A DNA stretch of 36,129 nt from Parvibaculum sp. GTDB taxonomy: Bacteria; Pseudomonadota; Alphaproteobacteria; Parvibaculales; Parvibaculaceae. Location: positions 1 through 36,129 of the forward strand of contig JARLIS010000025.1 in assembly GCA_031291615.1 (NCBI GenBank), in the 5' to 3' direction. The notes beneath the pieces were generated by a model, which saw only the letters and a program-made list of their open reading frames with translations, was not told where the DNA came from and searched no databases. The position numbers were made by a program, and so were the translations under genes. Shown piece by piece: positions 1 through 7,004 of the stretch; position 1 is the stretch's first letter, and each line of letters opens with the position of its first letter.

Positions 1-618
<618 letters not shown>

Positions 619-630
619 GATGAAGAAAGG

Positions 631-740
631 CCCTCACCCAACCCTCTCCCAGAGGGAGAGGGCTAGAATAGGTGAGGCGCCATTGCTTGCCCCTCCCTCG
701 GGGAGAGGGAGGGGCCTGCCGAAGGCGGGACGGTGAGGGG
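631..740. repeat. Fold-back, REP-like intergenic repeat
   Basis: The element begins with CCCTCACC (631-638) and ends with the reverse complement GGTGAGGG (732-739). Inside are CTCTCCC/GGGAGAG around 644-660 and a second C-rich/G-rich palindromic block around 691-716. The phrase CCCTCACCCAACCCTCTCCC is a familiar dispersed intergenic repeat in proteobacterial genomes (from memory). Being short, non-coding and with inverted ends, it looks like a REP or MITE-type element. It may also end thiC transcripts. Confidence 0.55.
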
Positions 741-763
741 CTCGGTGCGTTGCCCCGAACCCG

Positions 764-812
764 TCTCCATTTTCGTCATGGCACGGCTTGACCGGGCGAT
801 GACCCAATGGTT
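764..812. repeat. Short palindromic intergenic repeat (RPE-like)
   Basis: The stretch around TCGTCATGGCACGGCTTGACC, ending GGGCGATGACCC, has GTCAT and ATGAC arms and resembles the short palindromic elements scattered between genes in Rhizobiales-like genomes. It lies directly before the glycosylase gene and provides misleading upstream ATGs (778 and 799), so the gene start was placed after it. Copy number elsewhere cannot be seen from this window. Confidence 0.4.
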
Positions 813-822
813 TGGAGATGGA

Positions 823-1335
823 ATGCCGGAAATCCTCTGCGACCTCCTCGCGCCTGATCTCGATCTCGTTTTCGTCGGCACGGCCGCCGGCCATCGCTCG
901 GCGGCGGAGCGGGCTTATTATGCGCATCCGGGGAACCGTTTCTGGCGGGAGCTGCGTGATATCGGGCTGACGCCGCGTCTCTATGCGCCGCATGAATTTC
1001 CCGAGTTGCTGAAGCTCGGGATCGGCTTCACGGATATGTCGAAAGTGGGCTCCGGCATGGATCATGAGATCGCGCGCGAGCATTTCGACGTGACGCTCTT
1101 CGAGACGAAGATGCGCCGCTTCCGGCCGCGCGCCGTCGCCTTCACCAGCAAGAAGGCGGCGAGCCTTTGGCTTGGCCTGCCCACCGGCAAAATCTCGCCG
1201 GGACGGCAGGCGCGGAGGCAGCCGGATTTCCCGGAGGTTTTCGTGCTGACGTCGCCGTCCGGCGCGGCGACGAAATATTGGGACATCGCCCCGTGGCGGG
1301 AGCTCGCCCAGTGGCTCAAACCCACGAAATCGTGA
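823..1335 (+). CDS. MUG/TDG-type mismatch-specific DNA glycosylase
   Basis: The 170-residue protein follows the fold of E. coli Mug, which removes uracil and other damaged bases from G:U or G:T mismatches. Near the N terminus VFVGTAAGHRSA aligns with the active-site strand VFCGINPGLSSA, followed by AHPGNRFWREL (Mug AHPANRFWKV). The C-terminal loop reads TSPSGAATKYW where Mug has NPSGLSR. The catalytic asparagine of GINPG is therefore alanine and the NPSG asparagine is serine, so activity may be changed. The ATG at 823 is chosen because GGAG lies five bases upstream (814-817) and the preceding in-frame codons fall in a repeat. It stands alone between thiC and msrA. Confidence 0.8.
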   Translation: MPEILCDLLAPDLDLVFVGTAAGHRSAAERAYYAHPGNRFWRELRDIGLTPRLYAPHEFPELLKLGIGFTDMSKVGSGMDHEIAREHFDVTLFETKMRRFRPRAVAFTSKKAASLWLGLPTGKISPGRQARRQPDFPEVFVLTSPSGAATKYWDIAPWRELAQWLKPTKS

Positions 1336-1414
1336 GCGGATGTGAGGCGGCCGTGCCCTTTTGCCGAGGGGACCAAAGCGCCATATCATGGGTCTAATCA
1401 GAAGGAGGACCCCG

Positions 1415-2071
1415 ATGTTCAACCTGCGCAAGAAGATCGAGATGCCGGAGCCTGCCGAGGCGCTGAAGGGCCGCGAAGTCGCGTTGCCGACCGCCGAGCG
1501 TCACTTCGTCAATGGCGCGCCGCTCAAGGGGCCTTATCCGGCGGGCTCGGAGATGGCGGTCTTCGGGCTTGGCTGTTTCTGGGGCGCGGAGCGGAAGTTC
1601 TGGCAGGTGCCGGGCGTCATCGTGACGGCTGTCGGCTATGCGGCGGGCTATACGCCGAACCCGACCTATGAGGAAGTCTGCACCGGCCGCACGGGGCACA
1701 ACGAGGTCGTGCTCGTCGTCTTCGATCCGAAGAAGGTCACTTACGAAGAACTGCTGAAGGTCTTCTGGGAGAGCCACAATCCGACGCAGGGCATGCGCCA
1801 GGGCAACGATATCGGCACGCAGTACCGTTCCGGCGTCTATGTCTTCTCCGAGGCGCAGCGCAAGGCGGCGGAAGCCACGCGCAAGGCGTTCGGCGATGAG
1901 CTTGCCAAGCGCGATTATCCGGCGGTCACGACCGAGATCAAGGATGCCGGCGCTTTCTACTTCGCCGAGGATTATCACCAGCAATATCTGGCGAAGAACC
2001 CAGCCGGCTATTGCGGCCTTGGCGGCACGGGCGTGAGCTGCCCCATCGGCACAGGCGTCGCGGCTCAATAG
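1415..2071 (+). CDS. msrA: Peptide methionine sulfoxide reductase MsrA
   Basis: MsrA reduces methionine-S-sulfoxide in proteins and free methionine using thioredoxin, repairing oxidative damage in the cytoplasm. The 218-residue product has the signature [10 protein letters not shown] with the catalytic cysteine at about residue 54, the [26 protein letters not shown] segment split over residues 70-95, and FWESHNPTQ. The C terminus has [10 protein letters not shown] followed by [12 protein letters not shown], which supplies resolving cysteines. The start at 1415 is supported by an AAGGAGG Shine-Dalgarno at 1402-1408. An earlier in-frame start at 1361 adds an unlike leader and is rejected. A strong terminator follows at 2095, so the gene appears monocistronic. 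Confidence 0.95.
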   Translation: MFNLRKKIEMPEPAEALKGREVALPTAERHFVNGAPLKGPYPAGSEMAVFGLGCFWGAERKFWQVPGVIVTAVGYAAGYTPNPTYEEVCTGRTGHNEVVLVVFDPKKVTYEELLKVFWESHNPTQGMRQGNDIGTQYRSGVYVFSEAQRKAAEATRKAFGDELAKRDYPAVTTEIKDAGAFYFAEDYHQQYLAKNPAGYCGLGGTGVSCPIGTGVAAQ

Positions 2072-2090
2072 TTCTTTGCTGCGTATCGAG

Positions 2091-2118
2091 AAAAGGCCGC
2101 TCGTCAGAGCGGCCTTTT
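2091..2118. terminator. Bidirectional rho-independent terminator after msrA
   Basis: A perfect 8-bp stem, GGCCGCTC (2095-2102) and GAGCGGCC (2107-2114), has a GTCA loop, is preceded by AAAA and followed by TTTT. It can end msrA from the left and the convergent small membrane protein gene from the right. Confidence 0.85.
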
Positions 2119-2132
2119 GCGTTTCCCCGCCT

Positions 2133-2453
2133 TCACGCCCGAGCGGAAATCTTGCCGCCCGCATGCGCGCGCCATTCGCGCAGGGCGAGGTAGAGCAAGG
2201 GTCCGAAGGAGCCGCCGACCAGCGTGATGACGATAAAGGGCCAGACGGGCAGGCCGCGCTCGCGCGCGTCGTTGATCATCCAGATGCAGGCGAGAAGGCA
2301 GACGATCACCAGATCGACGAAAACCTGCGCGCCGCCCCAGCTCTGGAAATGGGGCGCGAGAATGCCGAGATAACCGACATCTTCAAGGGCGAGCGTCGAC
2401 AGCACGCCGAAACCGGCGATGGCGACGATGAGAGCGAGCAAACGGCCAGTCAT
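2133..2453 (-). CDS. Small multi-pass membrane protein, DUF2834-like
   Basis: The 106-residue protein begins [16 protein letters not shown] and has three hydrophobic stretches, at about residues 4-22, 43-58 and 70-90. A conserved-looking phrase, [23 protein letters not shown], runs over residues 43-64. The DLVI..IWM..DARERG pattern matches the DUF2834 family of small inner-membrane proteins, whose function is unknown. The start at 2453 has AGGAGG just upstream on the minus strand. The longer frame to 2510 lacks support. It converges on msrA and is divergent from the regulator at 2580. I see no evidence that it is linked functionally to either neighbour. Confidence 0.7.
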   Translation of the reverse strand: MTGRLLALIVAIAGFGVLSTLALEDVGYLGILAPHFQSWGGAQVFVDLVIVCLLACIWMINDARERGLPVWPFIVITLVGGSFGPLLYLALREWRAHAGGKISARA

Positions 2454-2579
2454 GGGAACCTCCTGTAAGTGTCCGGGTGCAGAGTGATGCGCGGGAGCAG
2501 CTCCCCGCAATTACCTCGGAGGTCGTTGAATTGCCTCGCCGGGCGGCAGACAATCGCCGGCAATGAAGGAGTTTCGACC

Positions 2580-3407
2580 GTGGCGCAAACCAGTTTCGTG
2601 CAAGGCCGCAGCGCCGAGGGCGCTTTTCCCCATCTGCTCAGAAGCTGGCGGCAGAAGCGCCGCCTGTCGCAGCTCGACCTTGCGCTGACGGCGGGCGTCT
2701 CGCAGCGGCATCTCAGCTATCTGGAATCGGGCCGGGCGAAACCCAGCCGGAATATGATCCTGCAACTCAGCGAAACACTGGATGTGCCCTTGCGCGAAAG
2801 AAACGACTGGCTCACCGCGGCGGGCTTTGCACCCGTCTTCAAGGCCCGCCCTCTCGATGATCCGCAGATGGGGCAGGTGATGGCGGCCGTGCGGATGATG
2901 CTCACCAACGCTTCGCCGTTTCCCGCCATCGCCATCGACCGCGCCTGGAATATCCGCATGTCGAACGCGCCCTTCGACATGCTGACCGAGATGATCGGCG
3001 CGGATTTGTGGTCGCGCGTCGGCGGCGCGGAGCGGAACCTGATGCGGCTCTTCTTTCATCCGGGCGGCATCAGGCCATATGTCGCGAACTGGAAGGCCAT
3101 TGCGCCGCTGCTCTGGCACCGGGCGCAACGCGAGGCGGAAGCGCTTGGCGGGCAGGAAATGAAACAGGTGCTGCTGGAGCTTGCCGAATATCAGGACGCC
3201 GACACGTTATGGGCGGCGGAGGATGCGGCGCTGGTGCCCGTGCTGCCGCTCGAAGTGGCGAAGGACGGGGCGCATGTTTCGCTCTTTACGGTGATCGCGA
3301 CTTTCGGGACCGCGCAGGACGTGACCGCGGACGAGCTGCGCATCGAGAGCTTCTTTCCGGCCGACGAGGAGACGGAAAGGCTATTCCGGGCGGCTGCGGC
3401 CCGTTGA
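2580..3407 (+). CDS. XRE-family regulator with MmyB-like ligand-binding domain
   Basis: The 275-residue protein has an N-terminal helix-turn-helix (about residues 15-70: LLRSWRQKRRLSQLDLAL, then VSQRHLSYLESGRAKPS) followed by a C-terminal domain with features of the MmyB-like/MLTR ligand-binding fold, including FPAIAIDRAWNIRMSNAPF and LMRLFFHPGGIRPYVANW. Proteins of this architecture are common in actinobacteria and alphaproteobacteria. They are thought to sense a small hydrophobic ligand, and their targets are usually adjacent genes. The start is a GTG at 2580 with AAGGAG about ten bases upstream. The frame extends back to 2469 without a good start. The divergent membrane-protein gene at 2453 is the nearest candidate target. 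Confidence 0.85.
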   Translation: MAQTSFVQGRSAEGAFPHLLRSWRQKRRLSQLDLALTAGVSQRHLSYLESGRAKPSRNMILQLSETLDVPLRERNDWLTAAGFAPVFKARPLDDPQMGQVMAAVRMMLTNASPFPAIAIDRAWNIRMSNAPFDMLTEMIGADLWSRVGGAERNLMRLFFHPGGIRPYVANWKAIAPLLWHRAQREAEALGGQEMKQVLLELAEYQDADTLWAAEDAALVPVLPLEVAKDGAHVSLFTVIATFGTAQDVTADELRIESFFPADEETERLFRAAAAR

Positions 3408-3545
3408 ACCTTGCCTGTGCTTGTGCATATAAGAGCGGGTAAGATTGAATGCTTGAAGTGCAATTACACAAGATGCGACGTTCTGCATGAACATGGACAC
3501 TGGGTGCACAGCTTTCAGTTATGGGCGTGCACAGCTTTCCATGCA
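3404..3545 (+). promoter_or_regulatory. Promoter and TGCA operator cluster upstream of the S24 regulator
   Basis: A sigma-70-like pair TTGAAC (3404-3409) and TATAAG (3428-3433) with an 18-bp spacer overlaps the end of the previous gene. From 3424 to 3545 the tetramer TGCA occurs six times (starting 3424, 3459, 3484, 3505, 3528, 3542). The 13-mer GTGCACAGCTTTC is present twice as a direct repeat, at 3504-3516 and 3527-3539. The first TGCA abuts the -10 box, as expected for a repressor site. The region is AT-rich relative to its flanks. That the S24 protein binds it is inference. Confidence 0.5.
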
Positions 3546-4161
3546 GAAGTCATCCGATCGCGAAGTCGAATTGCGCGAAGCGCTGCGGACGTGGCTCCGC
3601 GCGGCCATCCGTTCGAGCGGCCTCACGGCCACAGAAGTGGCCCGGCGCGCCGGCCTGTCGAGTTCAACCCTGACCAGGCCCGCACGGGACGGCGCCTATA
3701 ATTCGACGATCTCGACGCATACGATCGACAAGGTTGCCGAGGTCACGGGCTATCCGCCGCCCGAGGGGTTCGGGCGGCCCAGGGCGCGGGCGGTACGCGG
3801 CTTCGCCGAGCCGGATGCGGTTCCCTATAAAGGCCCCGAACGGGTGGAACTGGCGGCCGGTTCGGGAAAGGATTGGTGGCTCGTCAAATCCCGCGCGCTC
3901 GATCTCGAAGGCTACCTGCCTGGCGACAGGGTTCTCGTCGATCTCGCGGAAAAGCCCGTTCCCGGCGACATCGTCGTCGCGCAGGTAATTTCGGAGCGCG
4001 GCGAGCCCGAAACCGTGTTCAGGAAATTCGAGCCGCCCTTTCTCATCACGCGAAGCACGCTTCCCGATTCCGGCAAGCCTGTTCTCGTCGATTATGATCG
4101 GGTGTCGATCATGGGCGTGGTCGTTGCCGGCTGGCGCGACCGCCGGGGCAATGCGGCCTGA
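3541..4161 (+). CDS. HTH regulator with degenerate S24 (LexA/CI-like) domain
   Basis: The 206-residue protein (start at 3541; an in-frame ATG at 3487 would add 18 residues) has an N-terminal helix-turn-helix at about 26-50 (SSGLTATEVARRAGLSSSTL). The C-terminal domain at 112-200 has the S24 framework: LEGYLPGDRVLVD, VPGDIVVAQV and ETVFRKFEPPFLI. In active LexA/CI peptidases the first motif carries the catalytic serine and the third a lysine. Here the corresponding positions are hydrophobic (ALDLEG, TVFRKF), so self-cleavage is unlikely and the domain probably serves dimerisation. Neither start has a clear ribosome site. The shorter form is preferred because the extra leader is encoded by the direct-repeat operator. 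It is flanked on both sides by TGCA sites, suggesting autoregulation and control of the next gene. Confidence 0.75.
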   Translation: MQKSSDREVELREALRTWLRAAIRSSGLTATEVARRAGLSSSTLTRPARDGAYNSTISTHTIDKVAEVTGYPPPEGFGRPRARAVRGFAEPDAVPYKGPERVELAAGSGKDWWLVKSRALDLEGYLPGDRVLVDLAEKPVPGDIVVAQVISERGEPETVFRKFEPPFLITRSTLPDSGKPVLVDYDRVSIMGVVVAGWRDRRGNAA

Positions 4162-4196
4162 GCCGAGGCGCAGGCATTAGAGGCTTGCGCATTGTG

Positions 4197-4245
4197 CGTG
4201 AATTATGCATTTTTGCATATTATGTGCATAAATGCATATTCAGGG
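4197..4245 (+). promoter_or_regulatory. Paired TGCA palindromes before the small unknown gene
   Basis: Two inverted repeats lie 19 bp apart: ATGCA-TTTT-TGCAT (4205-4218) and TGCAT-AA-ATGCA (4225-4236). Together they give four TGCA cores within 31 bp, in a very AT-rich stretch ending just before the Shine-Dalgarno of the gene at 4253. The same tetramer is concentrated upstream of the preceding regulator gene. This is the arrangement expected of a tandem operator for a dimeric repressor. Confidence 0.5.
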
Positions 4246-4252
4246 AGCCGCC

Positions 4253-4558
4253 ATGCTTGAACCGATCAGCCCTCCGCACCGCCGTGGCCTCGATGCGCCT
4301 GAGGCGGATATTGAGACCCGCGCCGTCATCGAGGTGCTGGCCGTGCTTCATGGCCGGATAGAGTCGGCGCTTGCCGGGGGCCTTTCCAACGGCGAAACGC
4401 AGCTTCCGGAGCTCGTGGGCCGGATGATGCACGGGACGGCCGAGGTGTGGAGGAATGTCGGCAGGCGGGCGCTGGGCGAAGCCGAGACTCAGCTCGCCGA
4501 CATCGCCGTCGATGCGATCCTCGCGCTTGCGGCCTGTCGCCGAGCGCCCCATTCGTGA
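4253..4558 (+). CDS. Hypothetical 101-residue protein, candidate target of the S24 regulator
   Basis: I do not recognise a family. The predicted protein is mostly helical, starting MLEPISPPHRRGLDAPEADIE, with an amphipathic segment TRAVIEVLAVLHGRIESAL and a second helical region AEVWRNVGRRALGEAETQL. There is no signal peptide or clear membrane segment and no cysteine motif. The start at 4253 has AGGGAG six bases upstream, which supports real translation, and the codon use is like that of the neighbours. It is the only gene downstream of the TGCA palindromes at 4205-4236, in the same direction as the regulator and 91 bp from it. Its end lies 67 bp from the convergent amidohydrolase end. Confidence 0.55.
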   Translation: MLEPISPPHRRGLDAPEADIETRAVIEVLAVLHGRIESALAGGLSNGETQLPELVGRMMHGTAEVWRNVGRRALGEAETQLADIAVDAILALAACRRAPHS

Positions 4559-4625
4559 AGGCCTGGCGCTGCTTCCCGACGGGGCCATCGCCTCATCGAA
4601 GACGTCGCGCGTGCATGTCCCGTTT

Positions 4626-5795
4626 TCAGGCGGCGGACTGCGGATAGAGGTCCATGAAGTTCCGCGTGTAGAAGCGCTCGCGCGTCGTTTCGCTCATTTC
4701 GCCGAGCGAGGCTTCGAAGCGGCCGAGCGGATTACGTCCGCCTTCAGTGTGCGGATAGTCAGACGAGAAAAGATAGAGCCGGTCGTTCGACTCGCGGATC
4801 ATCGCGCCGACATCCTCGAAGGGGTAGGGCGTGAAGCGGATCTGATCGGTGATCTGTTCGGAAGGTTTGCGCGTCAACTTCCTCAGTTCCGGTTCGGACT
4901 TCTTCCAGATGTCGGCGATCTGGTCGAGGCGGCGGATCATCGACGGCACCCAGGCTGCGCCGAGTTCGATCGCGCCGCCGCGCAAGCCGGGATGCCGCTC
5001 CAGCACGCCGTCGAGCACCATGGTGCTGATGAAGGTTTCCGGCATGTGGTGCAGGCTCGTCATGTCCTTGGCGCGGATGTTTTCGCCGCCGCCGAGCCAG
5101 TCGGTCGGAATCGGCCGGCCGGTGTTCATCCAGTCCTTCGGAATTTGCAGCTTGTGGCCGCCGACATGAAGAAGGAAGGGAACGCCCGCCTCCGCAAGCC
5201 GCGCCCAGAAGGGATCGAGATCGTCATGGCCGGGCGAGCGGCCGCCGGCGGGGCGATGCGGAACCCAGACGCCGCCGAGACCGAGCGCAAGCGCGAATTC
5301 CAGTTCTTCCATCGCGCGTTTCGGATTGTCGAGCGGGATCGCGGCGACGCCGAGAAGGCGCTTGTCGTCGCCGCAGAAATCGGCGACCGCGCGGTTATGC
5401 GCGCGGGCCGCGCCATAGGCGATGTCGGGTTCGAGGCGCTCGTCGAAAACGACGCCGGCCGAGAAGGTCGAAAAGACGAGCTGCTTTGCAAAGCCGAGGA
5501 GATCGAGCGCCTTTTTGCGCTCCCCGCCGTCGAAGGCGCCGAGCGCTTCGTAGCCTTTCGGGCCGGCGATCAGGCTGTCGCCGAGTTCCAGAAGCCGCGC
5601 GATTTTTTCATCCTTCGCCGCGCCTTCCAGCTTGTAGCGGCTGATCCGGCCTTCGGCCGTCTTGCCGCCCGAACCGAAACCGATGGACGGCATGCGGTCG
5701 CGGAGCGCCGGATCGGCATGAGCCGAGAGAAAATCCGGCAGCTCCATGATGTGGCTGTCGGCGTCGTTGAACACGCGTCCCTTGGCATAGGTCAT
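4626..5795 (-). CDS. Amidohydrolase-family (PF04909 type) metal-dependent hydrolase
   Basis: The 389-residue protein is a TIM-barrel amidohydrolase of the decarboxylase/hydrolase group. Metal-site candidates are D13-x-H15 in DADSHIMELPDFL, H210 in FLLHVGGHKL, and D346/H349 in SSDYPHTEGGRNP. Members hydrolyse or decarboxylate aromatic and other small substrates; the substrate here cannot be told. The start at 5795 is preceded by GGAGGAG on the minus strand. The frame extends to 5864 but without a ribosome site. It lies downstream of rpoH on the same strand but behind a terminator, so it is probably a separate unit. Confidence 0.85.
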   Translation of the reverse strand: MTYAKGRVFNDADSHIMELPDFLSAHADPALRDRMPSIGFGSGGKTAEGRISRYKLEGAAKDEKIARLLELGDSLIAGPKGYEALGAFDGGERKKALDLLGFAKQLVFSTFSAGVVFDERLEPDIAYGAARAHNRAVADFCGDDKRLLGVAAIPLDNPKRAMEELEFALALGLGGVWVPHRPAGGRSPGHDDLDPFWARLAEAGVPFLLHVGGHKLQIPKDWMNTGRPIPTDWLGGGENIRAKDMTSLHHMPETFISTMVLDGVLERHPGLRGGAIELGAAWVPSMIRRLDQIADIWKKSEPELRKLTRKPSEQITDQIRFTPYPFEDVGAMIRESNDRLYLFSSDYPHTEGGRNPLGRFEASLGEMSETTRERFYTRNFMDLYPQSAA

Positions 5796-5867
5796 GGCAG
5801 CTCCTCCCAAAGCCGAAATGTCCGTGCGCGAAGTCTGCGTCAGGACGGGAGGGGCGCGCAACACAAC

Positions 5868-5900
5868 AAAAAGGCCGCCCGTTCCGAGGGGCGGCCTTTC
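5868..5900 (-). terminator. Rho-independent terminator downstream of rpoH
   Basis: An 8-bp stem GGCCGCCC (5873-5880) and GGGCGGCC (5889-5896) is followed on the minus strand by TTTTTGTTG. It lies 27 bases beyond the rpoH stop codon. On the plus strand it has only TTTC, so it acts mainly for rpoH. Confidence 0.8.
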
Positions 5901-5922
5901 CGTTCGTTCAGGCGAGGCGCGA

Positions 5923-6828
5923 TCAGGCGTTCGCGGCCGCTTCCTTGCGGGCGTCGGCCTGCTCGCGCACGGCGTTGCGCATCGCCTTTTGCAGCTTCTC
6001 GAAGGCGCGCACCTCGATCTGGCGGACGCGCTCGCGGCTGATGCCGTATTCCTGGCTCAGGTCTTCAAGCGTCGCCGGCTCGTCCTTCAGGCGGCGCTCG
6101 GTCAGGATGTGCATCTCGCGTTCGTTGAGCGACTGCATGGCCTTGGCGAGCATGTCGTGGCGAAGGTCGAGCTCCTCGCGGTCGCCCAGCGTCGCTTCCT
6201 GATCGGCGCTGTCGTCGACCAGCCAGTCCTGCCACTCGCCGCCTTCGGAGTCCGTGCGCAGCGGTGCGTTGAGCGAATTGTCGGGGCCGGACAGACGCCG
6301 GTTCATCGAGACGACTTCATCCTCGGTGACGCCGAGACGGTCGGCGATGGTCGTCACATGCTCGGGATGCAGGTCGCCTTCCTCGATCGCCTGAATCTGG
6401 CCCTTCACCTTGCGCAGGTTGAAGAAGAGTTTCTTCTGCGCCGCGGTCGTGCCCATCTTCACGAGCGACCAGGAGCGCAGGATATATTCCTGAATCGAGG
6501 CGCGGATCCACCACATGGCATAAGTCGCAAGGCGGAAGCCCTTTTCGGGCTCGAACCGCTTCACGGCCTGCATCAGGCCGACATTGCCTTCGGAAATGAC
6601 TTCGCCGATGGGAAGCCCATAGCCGCGATAGCCCATGGCGATCTTCGCCACGAGGCGCAAATGGCTTGTCACGAGCTTGTGGGCGGCTTCGGAATCCTCA
6701 TGCTCCTTCCACCGCTTGGCGAGCATGTACTCTTCCTGCGGCTCGAGCATGGGGAACTTGCGGATCTCCTGGAGATACCGCGAGAGCGACCCTTCCGGAC
6801 TTGGCGCCGGCACCAGCTTCGTCGACAT
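5923..6828 (-). CDS. rpoH: RNA polymerase heat-shock sigma factor RpoH (sigma-32)
   Basis: RpoH directs RNA polymerase to heat-shock promoters for chaperones and proteases. The 301-residue protein has region 2 (about residues 50-120: HKLVTSHLRLVAKIAMGYRG, then YAMWWIRASIQEYILRSW), the RpoH box QKKLFFNLR at 131-139 that distinguishes it from other sigma-70 proteins and takes part in regulated degradation, and region 4 ending in YGISRERVRQIEVRAFEKL. The start at 6828 follows AAGGGG on the minus strand. Alphaproteobacteria often have more than one RpoH; which paralogue this is cannot be judged. The 5' leader carries a strong hairpin (6851-6875), and a possible heat-shock-like -10 lies further upstream. 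Confidence 0.95.
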   Translation of the reverse strand: MSTKLVPAPSPEGSLSRYLQEIRKFPMLEPQEEYMLAKRWKEHEDSEAAHKLVTSHLRLVAKIAMGYRGYGLPIGEVISEGNVGLMQAVKRFEPEKGFRLATYAMWWIRASIQEYILRSWSLVKMGTTAAQKKLFFNLRKVKGQIQAIEEGDLHPEHVTTIADRLGVTEDEVVSMNRRLSGPDNSLNAPLRTDSEGGEWQDWLVDDSADQEATLGDREELDLRHDMLAKAMQSLNEREMHILTERRLKDEPATLEDLSQEYGISRERVRQIEVRAFEKLQKAMRNAVREQADARKEAAANA

Positions 6829-6849
6829 ATCAGTACCCCTTATCGGCAG

Positions 6850-6875
6850 GCCCCCAAGTTCTTCCCCTTGGGGCC
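6850..6875 (-). promoter_or_regulatory. Strong stem-loop in the rpoH leader
   Basis: On the minus strand the leader contains GGCCCCAAG, a short purine-rich loop, then CTTGGGGGCC, forming about nine base pairs with one bulged G (plus-strand arms 6851-6858 and 6867-6875). It ends about 20 bases before the rpoH start, next to its AAGGGG ribosome site. Such a structure could tune translation, as leader RNA does for E. coli rpoH, although the hairpin does not obviously cover the ribosome site. Confidence 0.45.
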
Positions 6876-6919
6876 CGCTGCCTGGATGCTCCACCTATTG
6901 AGAAGAGCGGACAGCGATC

Positions 6920-6955
6920 CCGTATATAGGGGAGGAATCGGGCCAAAAAAGGTCC
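6920..6955 (-). promoter_or_regulatory. Candidate promoter of rpoH
   Basis: On the minus strand CCCCTATATA (plus 6923-6932) follows about 13 bases after a CCTTTTTTGG stretch. The C-rich run leading into TATATA resembles the -10 of sigma-32 promoters (CCCCAT-type), suggesting autogenous heat-shock control as known for rpoH in Caulobacter. The -35 match is weak, so this is tentative. Confidence 0.3.
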
Positions 6956-6987
6956 GTTGATAAATTACATTATATTAATTCTAAACA

Positions 6988-7004
6988 ATAGGGCAAGGCC
7001 CTAT
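6988..7004 (-). terminator. Probable terminator at the end of the SDR gene
   Basis: ATAGGGC (6988-6994), loop AAG, and GCCCTAT (6998-7004) form a 7-bp hairpin that overlaps the first base of the SDR stop codon. On the minus strand it is followed by a T-rich tract (TGTTTAGAATTAATAT). It separates the rluD-SDR unit from rpoH. Confidence 0.45.

Noticed and set aside
3404..4558. A prophage remnant around the CI-like regulator
   Set aside because: No integrase, structural or lysis gene, and no att duplication is visible; the flanking genes are ordinary chromosomal ones.
4455..6041. A 528-codon plus-strand frame spanning the amidohydrolase region
   Set aside because: Mirrors the amidohydrolase and crosses its terminator; no recognisable domain.
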